From Deinococcus aquiradiocola (GTDB taxonomy: Bacteria > Deinococcota > Deinococci > Deinococcales > Deinococcaceae), in assembly GCF_014646915.1 (NCBI RefSeq), contig NZ_BMOE01000014.1:1-64000 (forward strand): a DNA stretch of 64,000 nucleotides. The letters are read 5' to 3'. Shown one piece after another: positions 13,079 through 22,647 of this stretch. The notes beneath the pieces were generated by a model. The model was not told the DNA's origin, did no database searches, and saw only the letters and a program-made list of their open reading frames with translations. The position numbers were made by a program, and so were the translations under genes. Each line of letters opens with the position of its first letter. The first letter of the stretch is position 1.

Positions 13079-13576
13079 ATGAGCACCCTCGACGGACGTA
13101 TCGGCGGCATCCGGGTCGGGTACGACCTGCACGCGAACTGGGACGGCAAGCAGCTGCAGGGCCGCATCGGCGGGCACCTGAACGGCCGCGACATTCACCT
13201 CACGCTGGACGGCGAGCGGGTAGAGGGCCGCGTCGGCGGGCACCTGAAGGGCTTCGACGCGGACGGGCACCTGAGCGACACCAGCCTCAAGGCGCGCCTG
13301 GGCGGCCTGATCGAGGGGGACGACGTGCGCGCGACCCTCACGCCCACCGGAGCGGACGGGCGCTTCAGCGGACGCATCGACGGCAAGGACGTGCACCTCG
13401 ACCTGCGGGGCGAACGCCTGCAGGGCCGCATCGGTGGGACCGTGAACGGCAAGGACGTGGACCTGCGCGTGCAGGGCGTGCCGCTGGGCTTGGCGGTGCT
13501 GGCGGCCGTGTGCGCGTACAAGGCGCTCGAAGACCACGAGAACGCCGAACGGGAAGAGGAAGAGCGCGGCGAGTGA
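13079..13576 (+). CDS. Protein of six tandem 22-residue RIGG repeats
   Basis: 165 residues from ATG 13079. Residues from 6 onward fall into six consecutive units of exactly 22 residues beginning GRIGG, GRIGG, GRVGG, ARLGG, GRFSG and GRIGG. A typical unit is GRIGGHLNGRDIHLTLDGER. Alternating polar and hydrophobic residues suggest a repeated beta-hairpin or solenoid. After the last unit comes a short hydrophobic stretch (GLAVLAAVCAYKAL) and an acidic tail. No catalytic motif, and the family was not recognised. An in-frame ATG at 13025 would add 18 residues but breaks the repeat register less neatly. The gene stands alone and ends at a small inverted-repeat element. Confidence 0.75.
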   Translation: MSTLDGRIGGIRVGYDLHANWDGKQLQGRIGGHLNGRDIHLTLDGERVEGRVGGHLKGFDADGHLSDTSLKARLGGLIEGDDVRATLTPTGADGRFSGRIDGKDVHLDLRGERLQGRIGGTVNGKDVDLRVQGVPLGLAVLAAVCAYKALEDHENAEREEEERGE

Positions 13577-13577
13577 C

Positions 13578-13700
13578 ACGGTGTTGATCCGATTCCAGGG
13601 ATGCCGGGAGCAGCGCCGACATCCCTTCCACCTCCTCAAAACCCTGCTTGTTGGCGCCCTTATCGCTCGACTGAACTCCAGAAGTTCAGCTCAACACCGT
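13578..13700 (+). repeat. Small inverted-repeat element, copy A
   Basis: About 123 bases bounded by ACGGTGTTGA (13578-13587) and its exact reverse complement TCAACACCGT (13691-13700). Just inside the right end is a second palindrome, TGAACT-CCAGA-AGTTCA. The right 39 bases match copy B at 18748-18807 in 34 positions. Both copies begin or end at a stop codon between convergent genes. No coding capacity is seen. It may be a MITE-like repeat and may also act as a terminator. Strand is arbitrary. Confidence 0.7.
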
Positions 13701-13755
13701 ATGACGTGCCGTCCGGGGGAACTGCCTCGCGTGCCTGCCGATCGGTGAAGTCCGG

Positions 13756-14208
13756 TCAGGTGTCGTCCTGCTCCTTGAGGCCCTGGATTTCCTCGATGAA
13801 GCGCTCCAGGCTGTCGAAGTCGCGGTACACGCTCGCGAAGCGGATGTAGGCCACGTCGTCCAGGGGGCGCAGAAAGGTCATGGCGCGCTTGCCGATCTCG
13901 CGCGCGTCGATCTCGGGGGCCTGCACCTCGTCCTCGAAGCCGTACGCGAAGGCGCGGAGCGTCTCGGCGGACACGGGGCGTTTCTCGGTGGCGAGCGTCA
14001 GGCCGCGCAGGAGTTTGTCGGGGTTGAAGGCCTGCCGGACGCCGCCGCGCTTGACGACCATCAGCGGTTCGAGCTGCGCGCGCTCGTAGGTGGTGAAGCG
14101 CCGCGCGCAGCTGAGGCACTCGCGTCTGCGGCGGATGGCGCTGCCGTCGTCGCCGGGGCGGGAGTTGACGACCTTGCTGTCGGGCGCGGAGCAGTACGGG
14201 CAGCGCAC
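13756..14208 (-). CDS. nrdR: Transcriptional repressor NrdR
   Basis: 150 residues, the usual length. NrdR senses ATP/dATP and represses ribonucleotide reductase genes. An N-terminal zinc ribbon has two Cys pairs (CPYC at 3-6 and CLSC at about 31-34) flanking VVNSRPGDDGSAIRRRRE. The ATP-cone domain includes VVKRGGVRQAFNPDKLLRGL and YIRFASVYRDFDSLERF. The start is GTG 14208, two bases after the stop of the upstream SDR gene, so translation is probably coupled. No ribonucleotide reductase gene lies in the window. Confidence 0.95.
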   Translation of the reverse strand: MRCPYCSAPDSKVVNSRPGDDGSAIRRRRECLSCARRFTTYERAQLEPLMVVKRGGVRQAFNPDKLLRGLTLATEKRPVSAETLRAFAYGFEDEVQAPEIDAREIGKRAMTFLRPLDDVAYIRFASVYRDFDSLERFIEEIQGLKEQDDT

Positions 14209-14210
14209 GG

Positions 14211-14957
14211 TCAGGGGCGGCGCACGTCGTGCAGGACGTTCACGTCGCTGCCGCGCGCGGGGACTTGAGGCATGGGCACGCGGACGATGTTGCCCTGCAG
14301 GTGCTGCAGTTCCGGCAGGGCGAGCGCGAGGACGGCGTCCGCGAGGGGCTTGTCGAGCGTCTCGTCGCCGCTGGGCGCGCGGCCGGGCAGCACGAGGTTC
14401 ACGCGCAGGTCCTCGACGTGCGCGTGTTCCACGAGGCCGCGCAGCGCGCCGCGTTGCGGGGAGACGTGCAGGCCCTTCTCGTCCAGGTGCGGGCCGATGA
14501 TGGTGAGCCACGTGCTCTGCAGGTAGCGGCGCGTGAGCTGCGTGATGGCGACGGCGGACTTCACGTTGCAGTTGAAGAGGTCCATCCATTCGCCCTCGCT
14601 GAGCAGCGTGAAGCTGCTGTGCGCGCGCTTGTCGGCGAGGTGGACGACGCCGTGCAGCGCGCCGAAGATCTCGAGGATGCGGTTCTGTGCGCTGCGCCAG
14701 TCGAGGGGGACGCCCACGTCGGCCTTGATGGGGATGGCGGTGCCGCCCATCAGGGCCTCGCCGTAGCCGTGGCGGGCGGTGCTGGCCTCGATGATGCTGG
14801 CGTGCGCGGCGAGACTCTCGGGGTTCACGCCGATCAACACCACGTCGGCCCCGGCGTGCGCGAGGGCGCTGCTGATGACGCGGCCGTAGCCCTGGTCGGC
14901 GCCGGTGACGGCGATCACCTGGCCCTGGAGGCGCGTGTCGGGGTGGGCGGTGGCCAT
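14211..14957 (-). CDS. SDR-fold protein lacking the catalytic Tyr-Lys motif
   Basis: 248 residues with a Rossmann start VIAVTGADQGYGRVISSALA, close to the TGxxxGxG nucleotide motif of short-chain dehydrogenases, and a helix-4 like FNCNVKSAVAIT. Where active SDRs have YxxxK, this protein reads [13 protein letters not shown], so the usual catalytic tyrosine and lysine are missing. It may bind NAD(P) without classic oxidoreductase activity. A TATACT box nine bases before ATG 14957 points to a leaderless message. It is followed two bases later by nrdR. Confidence 0.75.
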   Translation of the reverse strand: MATAHPDTRLQGQVIAVTGADQGYGRVISSALAHAGADVVLIGVNPESLAAHASIIEASTARHGYGEALMGGTAIPIKADVGVPLDWRSAQNRILEIFGALHGVVHLADKRAHSSFTLLSEGEWMDLFNCNVKSAVAITQLTRRYLQSTWLTIIGPHLDEKGLHVSPQRGALRGLVEHAHVEDLRVNLVLPGRAPSGDETLDKPLADAVLALALPELQHLQGNIVRVPMPQVPARGSDVNVLHDVRRP

Positions 14958-14966
14958 AGGACCGTC

Positions 14967-14972
14967 AGTATA
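14967..14972 (-). promoter_or_regulatory. -10 box for leaderless SDR-nrdR transcript
   Basis: TATACT on the minus strand, nine bases before ATG 14957. Confidence 0.55.
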
Positions 14973-15037
14973 CCGCTGCGGGAAGGGCGGCCCTGCCGGA
15001 CGAACCGCCCCTCATGTTCAGCTGACAATCTGTCCTA

Positions 15038-15043
15038 TATACT
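15038..15043 (+). promoter_or_regulatory. Possible -10 box of the phn-type operon
   Basis: TATACT within an AT-rich patch about 120 bases before the binding-protein start. No convincing -35 is visible at 17 bases. Confidence 0.35.
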
Positions 15044-15165
15044 CCATTTCTGTTGTCTAGTTCTGAGGACGGAGCATGACGACCCTTCATCTGCCGGAAG
15101 GCCCCGCCGGGGCATCGGAACGACCGCAGCACGTCACATCAATCCCAAGACTCGCGAGGATCACC

Positions 15166-16044
15166 ATGAAGAAGAGCCTGCTTGCCCTGACCGCCCTTGC
15201 CGCCATCAGCACCGCCAGCGCCGCCGAGAACTGCCGCGTGGTCAACATGGGCTTCAACCCCGCCCAGGACAGTGCCGCCGTGCTGACGAACGGCAACGCC
15301 ATCGCCAAATACCTCGAAACGAAGATTCGCGGCGTCCAGATCAAGACGACGGTCGCGCAGGACTACCAGGCGCTCGTCGAGGCGACCCGCAGCGGCAAGC
15401 TCGACTTCGCGTGGCTGTCGCCCGTCAGCTACGTGCAGGCGCACGATCAGGCGAAGGCCGTGGTGCTCCTCAAGAGCGTCCGCAACGGCGGCCCGTACTA
15501 CTGGAGCGCCTTCGTGGTCCGCAAGGACAGCGGCATCAAGACGCTGAACGACCTGCGCGGCAAGACCATCGCGTGGATCGACCCCAACAGCGCCGCCGGG
15601 TACACCTTCCCCCGCGCGACGCTCGTCGCCAAGGGCATCAACCCCGACACGTTCTTCAGCAAGCAGACCTTCGCCGGGAAGCACGACGCGGCCGTGCTGT
15701 CCCTCGCGAACGGCAGCGTCGACGTGATCGCGACGTTCAGCAACAACACCCAGGGCACCAGCGGCAGCTGGACGCAGTACCTGCCCGCCGACAAGGCCGC
15801 GCAGCTCGTGCCGGTCGTGTACAGCAAGCCCATCCCCGGCGACACCCTCAGCGTGCGCGCCGACTACCAGAGCGGCTGCGCCGACGTCACGGCCCGCATC
15901 CGCAGCGCCATCGTCGGCATGAAGAGCGACCCGGCCGCCACTGGCCTGCTCAAGAAGCTGTACACCATCGACGCGATGATCCCCGCGCAGGACAGCGACT
16001 ACAACGTCGTCCGTCAGGCCATCGCCGCCAGCGCCAAGAAGTAA
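15166..16044 (+). CDS. phnD: PhnD-like phosphate/phosphonate ABC transporter binding protein
   Basis: 292 residues with a Sec signal peptide (MKKSLLALTALAAISTASAA). It belongs to the PhnD/PtxB/SsuA-like family: MGFNPAQDS near the mature N-terminus, DFAWLSPVSYVQAHD, GKTIAWIDPNSAAGYTFPR and the C-terminal PGDTLSVRADY. Family ligands include phosphonates, phosphite and phosphate; which one applies here cannot be told from sequence. ATG 15166 is chosen because GAGG precedes it by six bases and it gives a proper signal peptide; an in-frame ATG at 15076 does neither. First of three genes of an importer. Confidence 0.88.
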   Translation: MKKSLLALTALAAISTASAAENCRVVNMGFNPAQDSAAVLTNGNAIAKYLETKIRGVQIKTTVAQDYQALVEATRSGKLDFAWLSPVSYVQAHDQAKAVVLLKSVRNGGPYYWSAFVVRKDSGIKTLNDLRGKTIAWIDPNSAAGYTFPRATLVAKGINPDTFFSKQTFAGKHDAAVLSLANGSVDVIATFSNNTQGTSGSWTQYLPADKAAQLVPVVYSKPIPGDTLSVRADYQSGCADVTARIRSAIVGMKSDPAATGLLKKLYTIDAMIPAQDSDYNVVRQAIAASAKK

Positions 16045-16120
16045 GCCCCGTCCCGCCGCTGTCGGCTGCCGCTGAAAAGCGCGTGGCCGACAGCGTTTTC
16101 CGTACCACCCCGGAGTTTCA

Positions 16121-16867
16121 GTGATCGAAGTCAAGAACCTCACCAAGATCTACCCCAACGGCACACGCGGCCTGGACGACGTGAACGTCGACATCCAGAA
16201 CGGCGAGTTCGTGTGCGTGATCGGCCTGTCCGGCGCGGGCAAGAGCACCTTCCTGCGCTGCCTGAACCGCCTGAACACCGCCACGTCCGGCCAGATCCTG
16301 ATCGACGGCGAGGACATCGCCTTCGCGGAAGGCGCGAAGCTGCGCAGCATCCGTCGCCGCATCGGGTTCGTGTTCCAGCAGTTCAACCTCTCGACCCGCC
16401 TGACCGCGCTGGAGAACGTGCTCGCGGGCCGCCTCGGGTACCACAACCGCTTCGTGGGCGCGCTCGGCCTGTACCCGCAGGCGGACATCGAACTCGCGCA
16501 GAACGCGCTGGACCGCGTGGGCCTGGGCGACAAGAAGGGCGTGCGCGTCGACGAGCTGTCCGGCGGGCAGCAGCAGCGCGTCGCGATCGCGCGCGCCGTC
16601 GCGCAGCAGCCGACCCTGATTCTGGCGGACGAGCCGATGGCGAGTCTGGACCCCAAACTCAGCAACGTGATCATGGGTCTGCTCAAGGGCTTCAACAAGG
16701 ACGGCATCAGCGTCGTCGTGAACATTCACGTGCTGGAACTCGCGACCGCGTACGCGGACCGCATCCTGGGCTTCAACAAGGGCCGACTCGTCTTCGACGG
16801 GCCGCCCTCCGCCCTGACGGAGAGCGAGATCGAGCGCATCTACTCGGGGAGCGTGGCGGACCTGTGA
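16121..16867 (+). CDS. phnC: PhnC-like phosphonate/phosphate ABC transporter ATPase
   Basis: 248 residues. Walker A GLSGAGKST (35-43), Q-loop QQFNLSTRLTALENVL, signature LSGGQQQRV (about 146) and Walker B LILADEPMASLDP (about 166) are all intact. The GRLGYHNRFVGALGLYP insertion is typical of PhnC. It starts with GTG 16121, with GGAG five bases upstream, and its stop overlaps the permease start by four bases. It powers import through the downstream permease. Confidence 0.93.
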   Translation: MIEVKNLTKIYPNGTRGLDDVNVDIQNGEFVCVIGLSGAGKSTFLRCLNRLNTATSGQILIDGEDIAFAEGAKLRSIRRRIGFVFQQFNLSTRLTALENVLAGRLGYHNRFVGALGLYPQADIELAQNALDRVGLGDKKGVRVDELSGGQQQRVAIARAVAQQPTLILADEPMASLDPKLSNVIMGLLKGFNKDGISVVVNIHVLELATAYADRILGFNKGRLVFDGPPSALTESEIERIYSGSVADL

Positions 16868-18651
16868 GCACGGCACTTCTGACGGCCCTGGTGATCGTGG
16901 GCTTCGTGTGGCTGTCGCGCGGCTCGGGCCGCCGCCTCGGCCTGATCGGAACGGTCGGCATGCTGCTGACCTTCGTGGCGCTGCCGTTCGTGGACGTGAT
17001 CGGTGCACGCACCGACCAGAACATCGCGCCGACCGCGCTGGCCCTCTCGGCCCTGTACCCGGCGCTGTGGCTCGCGCCGCTCCTGGCGCTCGTGACCTTC
17101 GTGGCGAGCTTCCACGTGCCGGAACGCGTATCGGCCGCGCTCCTCACCCTGACGGGCGTGGCGGCCGTCGTGACGGCCCTCGCCTTCCAGCAGGGCCCGG
17201 ACCGCTTCCTGACGCTGCACGCCGTGCCGGGCGTGCTGGAGATCGCGTTCCCGCTCGGCCTGGCCGCCGCGCTGTACCTGCTGCTGCTCAGCACGCACCC
17301 CACCGGCCGCGCCCGCACCACCGGCATCGCCGTGACGGTCGGCGTGCCCGTGCTGCTCGCCGCGCTGCTCTTCTCGGGCAGCGGCAAGACGCTCTTCCCG
17401 CAGCTGCGCGGCTACTACCAGACGGGCGGCGACGTGAACGCCGCGCAGTCGCAGCTGATCGTGAAGGACTGGGCGCTCGACATTCAGGACTACCTGCAGG
17501 CCGACGTCGCCAAACGCGCGCAGGACTGGAAGGACACCAATGCCAAACTCGCCGCTCCGGCCGCCGGGACGGACCGCGCCAAGCAGCGCAAGGACCACTA
17601 CGACCTGCTCGACGAGTTCCAGCTGCAGCGGCGCACGCCCGGCGACGTGACGCCCCTCCCCGCCACCCTGCAGTCGCCCGCCGACATGCCGTACGGTTTC
17701 GCGCCCGGCCCGGCCGCCAGTGACGCGGGCGTGCGCCGCGTGATCGCGCGCGCGCAGGAGTACGGCTTCCAGACGTGGATGCTGTTCGGCGTGCTGGCCC
17801 TCGGGGGCGGCGTGATCGCCCTGACGCGCCGCCGCCTGCTCGCCCCGCCCGAAGCGGGCAGCGTTGCCGCCACGCAGGAACGCCGCGCGGAACTGAGCAG
17901 CAGCGTCACGCTGGCCCTGATCGTCGTCGCGGTCGCGGCGGGCTTCCACAGCACCGGCTTCAACTTCCGGGACCTGTGGGTGAACTGGCCGTGGATCACG
18001 GACTTCCTCGACCGGGCCACGCCGCCCGACGCGGCCTTCCTGTCGGACGTGATGCGCGAGATGCTCATCACCATCAACATCGCCCTGATCGGCACGGTCG
18101 TCGCGGCCGTCTTCGCGCTGCCGCTCAGCCTGCTCGCCGCCCGCAACCTCACGCAGAACAGTCTGCTGACGCGCAGCTTCTACTTCGTCACGCGCACCTT
18201 CTTCAACGTGGACCGCGGCGTGGACACCCTGATCCTCGCGCTGATCCTCGTGGCCGCCGTGGGTCTCGGACCGTTCGCGGGCGCGCTCGCGATGGCCGTC
18301 CACAGCGTCGCCGACCTCGGCAAGCTGTACTCCGAAGCGATCGAGAACGCCGACCAGGGCCCCATCGAGGCGCTGGAGTCGGCGGGCGCGCCCGGCACGA
18401 GCGTCGTCCGCTGGGGTCTGCTGCCGCAGGTGCTGCCGCTCTTCCTGAGCTACACCCTGTACCGTTTCGAGATCAACTTCCGCGTCAGCATCGTGCTGGG
18501 CTTCGTGGGCGCGGGCGGCATCGGCTTCCTCGTCAACGAGACCATGCGCGGCGGCGGGTACCCGAAAGCCATGACGGCCATCATCGTGATCGTGCTGGTG
18601 GTCAACATCCTCGACTTCATCAGCGCCGCCATCCGCAGACGCCTGGTGTGA
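16864..18651 (+). CDS. phnE: PhnE-like ABC permease with a large N-terminal extension
   Basis: 595 residues, about twice the usual PhnE length. Residues about 345-595 are a normal PhnE domain: MREMLITINIALIGTVVAAV, the EAA loop EALESAGAPGTSVVRWGLLP (about 500) and the VLGFVGAGGIGFLVNE signature. The N-terminal 320 residues hold about six hydrophobic helices, a soluble charged segment of roughly 125 residues (QLRGYYQTGGDVNAAQSQL onward) and another helix at about 302-320. The role of the extension is unknown. GTG 16864 overlaps the ATPase stop (GTGA). A strong terminator follows. Confidence 0.88.
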   Translation: MSTALLTALVIVGFVWLSRGSGRRLGLIGTVGMLLTFVALPFVDVIGARTDQNIAPTALALSALYPALWLAPLLALVTFVASFHVPERVSAALLTLTGVAAVVTALAFQQGPDRFLTLHAVPGVLEIAFPLGLAAALYLLLLSTHPTGRARTTGIAVTVGVPVLLAALLFSGSGKTLFPQLRGYYQTGGDVNAAQSQLIVKDWALDIQDYLQADVAKRAQDWKDTNAKLAAPAAGTDRAKQRKDHYDLLDEFQLQRRTPGDVTPLPATLQSPADMPYGFAPGPAASDAGVRRVIARAQEYGFQTWMLFGVLALGGGVIALTRRRLLAPPEAGSVAATQERRAELSSSVTLALIVVAVAAGFHSTGFNFRDLWVNWPWITDFLDRATPPDAAFLSDVMREMLITINIALIGTVVAAVFALPLSLLAARNLTQNSLLTRSFYFVTRTFFNVDRGVDTLILALILVAAVGLGPFAGALAMAVHSVADLGKLYSEAIENADQGPIEALESAGAPGTSVVRWGLLPQVLPLFLSYTLYRFEINFRVSIVLGFVGAGGIGFLVNETMRGGGYPKAMTAIIVIVLVVNILDFISAAIRRRLV

Positions 18652-18667
18652 CCCAGGAGGCATGAAG

Positions 18668-18702
18668 GCAGCGCCCCCGATCCTTCCGGTCGGGGGCGCT
18701 GC
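18668..18702 (+). terminator. phn-type operon terminator
   Basis: GCAGCGCCCCCGA and TCGGGGGCGCTGC form a perfect 13-bp stem followed by TCTTGCT, 16 bases after the permease stop. Confidence 0.8.
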
Positions 18703-18747
18703 TCTTGCTGATCTGCGGTATGCACGCAGGGGCACGGAGTCCGTCGC

Positions 18748-18807
18748 ATACGGTGTTGATGCTCGCTCCGCTCGGCTGAACTCCAGGAATTCAGCTCAGA
18801 ACCGTAT
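18748..18807 (+). repeat. Small inverted-repeat element, copy B
   Basis: About 60 bases from ATACGGTGTTGA (18748-18759) to TCAGAACCGTAT (18796-18807), nearly inverted copies of one another. An inner CTGAACTCCAG...TTCAG palindrome matches copy A at 13578-13700, which is longer in its middle. The right end touches the hemA stop codon at 18807-18809. Confidence 0.65.
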
Positions 18808-19919
18808 CAGTCGCTGGCGAGGGCCGGCTGGTGCTGGGCGCGCGCGCGGCCCGCTTCGCGGAAGGCATTCCAGCGGGTGAGGTCCATGACGCCCTGCGCG
18901 ATGATCGTCTCGGCCTGCGGGATGAGTTCCGTGCGGGACGCGAGGTTGCGCTGCACGATGCCTTCGAGGTCGTCGAGGTTGTAGAGGTGCGCGCCGGACA
19001 CGCCCGCGATGGCGGGGTCCAGGATGCGCGGCACGGAGATGTCGATCAGGAACATGGGGCTCACGCGGCCCTGCATGGCGTCCTGCACGCCTTCCGGACG
19101 CAGGACGTAGTGCGGGGCGCCGCTGGACGCGATGACCACGTCCGCTTCGGGCAGCAGGGTGTGCAGCATCTCGGACGCGCAGGCGCGACCGCCGACCTTG
19201 TCGGCGAGCTGGCGGGCGCGTTCCTCGGTGCGGTTGACGACGATCACGTCGCGGACGCCAGCGGCGCGCAGGTGCGTGAGGGTCAGTTCGGCCGTCTCGC
19301 CTGCCCCGACGATCAGAGCGGTGCGGCCTTCGAGGTTCCCGAAGATGCTGGTGGCGAGCTGCACGGCGGCGCTGGAGACGCTGACGACATTGTCGTTGAG
19401 GCCCGTCTCGTGCCGGACCTTCTTGCCGGACGCGAGGGCGCCCTGCGCGGCCTTGTTGAGGAGGGCGGCGGTGTCGCCGCGCGCGGAGGCGTCCTGCCAC
19501 GCGCGTTTCACCTGGCCCTGGATCTGCGTCTCGCCGATCACGAGGCTGTCGAGGCCCGCCGCGACGCGGTAGAGGTGGTCGGCGGCGCGCACGCCCTGGT
19601 ACACGTACAGGTGCGAGCGGAGCGCGTGTCCCCAGGCACCCTCGAAGGCGCTGATGGGGTCGCCCTGCACGCCTGCCATGTACACCTCGGTGCGGTTGCA
19701 GGTGGAGAGCAGCATGACTTCGCGGGCGTGCTGGCGCAGGTGGTGCAGCAGGGCTTCCTGTTCGCCGTCGCGGACGGTGGCGCGTTCGCGGACCGCGACG
19801 GGCGCGGTCTTGTGGTTGAGGCCCACCACGGACAGGTTCAGGTCGGGCGTGCCGTGTTCCTGGAAACGGAGCACGGTCGGGCAGCGCGTGAGGGGTGTCA
19901 GGTGGGGCGCGGCGGTCAT
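18807..19919 (-). CDS. hemA: Glutamyl-tRNA reductase
   Basis: 370 residues. It reduces glutamyl-tRNA to glutamate-1-semialdehyde, the first committed step of C5 tetrapyrrole synthesis. The catalytic cysteine lies in [11 protein letters not shown] (about 73). [17 protein letters not shown] and the NADPH-binding [17 protein letters not shown] follow, then the C-terminal dimerisation region. The start ATG 19919 overlaps the stop of the upstream gene (ATGA) and has GGAG seven bases before it. It is last of three tetrapyrrole genes. Confidence 0.96.
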   Translation of the reverse strand: MTAAPHLTPLTRCPTVLRFQEHGTPDLNLSVVGLNHKTAPVAVRERATVRDGEQEALLHHLRQHAREVMLLSTCNRTEVYMAGVQGDPISAFEGAWGHALRSHLYVYQGVRAADHLYRVAAGLDSLVIGETQIQGQVKRAWQDASARGDTAALLNKAAQGALASGKKVRHETGLNDNVVSVSSAAVQLATSIFGNLEGRTALIVGAGETAELTLTHLRAAGVRDVIVVNRTEERARQLADKVGGRACASEMLHTLLPEADVVIASSGAPHYVLRPEGVQDAMQGRVSPMFLIDISVPRILDPAIAGVSGAHLYNLDDLEGIVQRNLASRTELIPQAETIIAQGVMDLTRWNAFREAGRARAQHQPALASD

Positions 19920-20473
19920 GCGGTCACTCCGACGGTGCGGCGGATGTCGCGGCGCAGCGTGCCGAGGGCTTCGTCGCGGGCGGGGCCGGTCAGGGTGACG
20001 GCCTGCTCGCGGCGTTCGGCCCATTCGTCGAGGGGGAGCGTGCCGGGCAGCGCGTCCGCGATGCGTTCGCGGAGCGCCTGCGCCAGCATGGGGAGTTCGC
20101 GGCCGGTGCTGAGGGCGACCTGCACGCCGCCGCGTTCGAGCGTGGCGGGGAAGCGCAGGTTGCCGCGTTCGGCGTGCCCGGCGTGCCCGACGAGCAGGCC
20201 GAGGGCGCGGGCGTCCGTGGTGACGCGGTCGTTGACGGCCGTATCGTCGGTGCAGGCGAGGACGAGGCGCGCGCCGAGCAGGTCTCCGGGGTGGTAGGGG
20301 CGCTCCATGCAGGTGACATCCTGCGCCCGCACGTCCGGGGAGATGGTGGGCGCGATGACGCTGACGCGCAGGCCCGCCGCGAGCAGGGTGGGGACGCGGC
20401 GGGACGCGACGGCGCCGCCTCCCACGACCACGGCGGTTTCACCGTGCAGGTCGAGGAAGGCGGCGAGCAACAT
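19916..20473 (-). CDS. Precorrin-2 dehydrogenase / sirohydrochlorin ferrochelatase-like protein
   Basis: 185 residues, matching the N-terminal domain of CysG and the SirC/Met8 family. The NAD-binding loop reads [21 protein letters not shown], and the family patterns [14 protein letters not shown] and [24 protein letters not shown] are present. It oxidises precorrin-2 to sirohydrochlorin and, in some members, inserts iron to make siroheme. A TATACT box six bases before ATG 20473 suggests its own leaderless promoter within the cluster. It overlaps hemA by four bases. Confidence 0.9.
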   Translation of the reverse strand: MLLAAFLDLHGETAVVVGGGAVASRRVPTLLAAGLRVSVIAPTISPDVRAQDVTCMERPYHPGDLLGARLVLACTDDTAVNDRVTTDARALGLLVGHAGHAERGNLRFPATLERGGVQVALSTGRELPMLAQALRERIADALPGTLPLDEWAERREQAVTLTGPARDEALGTLRRDIRRTVGVTA

Positions 20474-20479
20474 GCACCG

Positions 20480-20485
20480 AGTATA
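20480..20485 (-). promoter_or_regulatory. -10 box six bases before the precorrin-2 dehydrogenase start
   Basis: TATACT on the minus strand, six bases before ATG 20473. Confidence 0.6.
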
Positions 20486-20611
20486 CCGGGCGGGTCCGGG
20501 GCTGGCAGGGGCCGGAAGTCCCCCGGCGCGTGCGGGGCTGTTACCGGGCGGGTGAACGCACGCGGCCCGCAGGTCGGTGGTCCGGCGTACGTGTGGCCCC
20601 TGCGGGGCGGG

Positions 20612-22102
<1,491 letters not shown>

Positions 22103-22108
22103 GCGTAC

Positions 22109-22114
22109 AGGCTA
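22109..22114 (-). promoter_or_regulatory. -10 box for the cobA-hemD leaderless transcript
   Basis: TAGCCT on the minus strand, six bases before ATG 22102. Confidence 0.5.
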
Positions 22115-22164
22115 ATGCGGGCACACGGGATTTTGGGGAACTGCAGCCACGTCCGGGGGACGCC

Positions 22165-22647
22165 TCAGTGGTTCATGTCCATGCCGCCCGTTCCGGCCAC
22201 GTCGGCGCGCACCACCCACGACAGTTTGAACTTGCCGAACGTGGCGCCCGCACGGGGCGTGCCGTTCAGGACGAGGGTGTACGCGCCCGGCGTGGGGAAG
22301 TTCAGCACGCCTTTCAGTTCACCTTTCGCCTGCGTGAGCCTGGGGCGGCTGAGGGGGGTGGCGCCCGCGCGCACGCCGCCCGCGTACACGCTGAGGGTGC
22401 AGGCGCACTGGGTCAGCAGGACGGGCGTGCCGCCCTTCTGGTTCACCTCGAAGTAGAAGGCGTTGGCCCGGCCGACCACGGGCGCGTCGTCGGGCTCGAT
22501 GTGCAGCAGGCCGCCGACGTTGCCGTCGCGGGCGATCTCGTGCGCGGACGCGCCCGGCATGGCGAGCGTCAGGGCGGCGAGGCCCACGGCGAGCGCGGCC
22601 GTGCGGCGGGCCCAGGGTGTGCTGGGGGTGCGGAGTTCGTGGGTCAT
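22165..22647 (-). CDS. Exported protein with a CxC motif, last gene of a possible copper cluster
   Basis: 160 residues with a signal peptide ending ASA-HE. The mature part starts HEIARDGNVGGLLHIEPDD and contains a CAC pair in LLTQCACTLSVYAGG. Beta-rich, no enzyme motif. Histidine at the mature N-terminus plus a CxC pair would suit metal binding, but this is inference. ATG 22647 has GGAGG eight bases upstream and overlaps the stop of the preceding membrane protein gene (ATGA). Family name not recognised; similar exported proteins with a CxC next to an LxVY stretch occur in other bacteria. Confidence 0.65.
   Translation of the reverse strand: MTHELRTPSTPWARRTAALAVGLAALTLAMPGASAHEIARDGNVGGLLHIEPDDAPVVGRANAFYFEVNQKGGTPVLLTQCACTLSVYAGGVRAGATPLSRPRLTQAKGELKGVLNFPTPGAYTLVLNGTPRAGATFGKFKLSWVVRADVAGTGGMDMNH

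Noticed and set aside
10147..13194. About 1,000-codon minus-strand frame opposite comEA-comEC
   Set aside because: comEC motifs are unmistakable on the plus strand; the antisense translation is Arg/Gln/Pro-rich noise.
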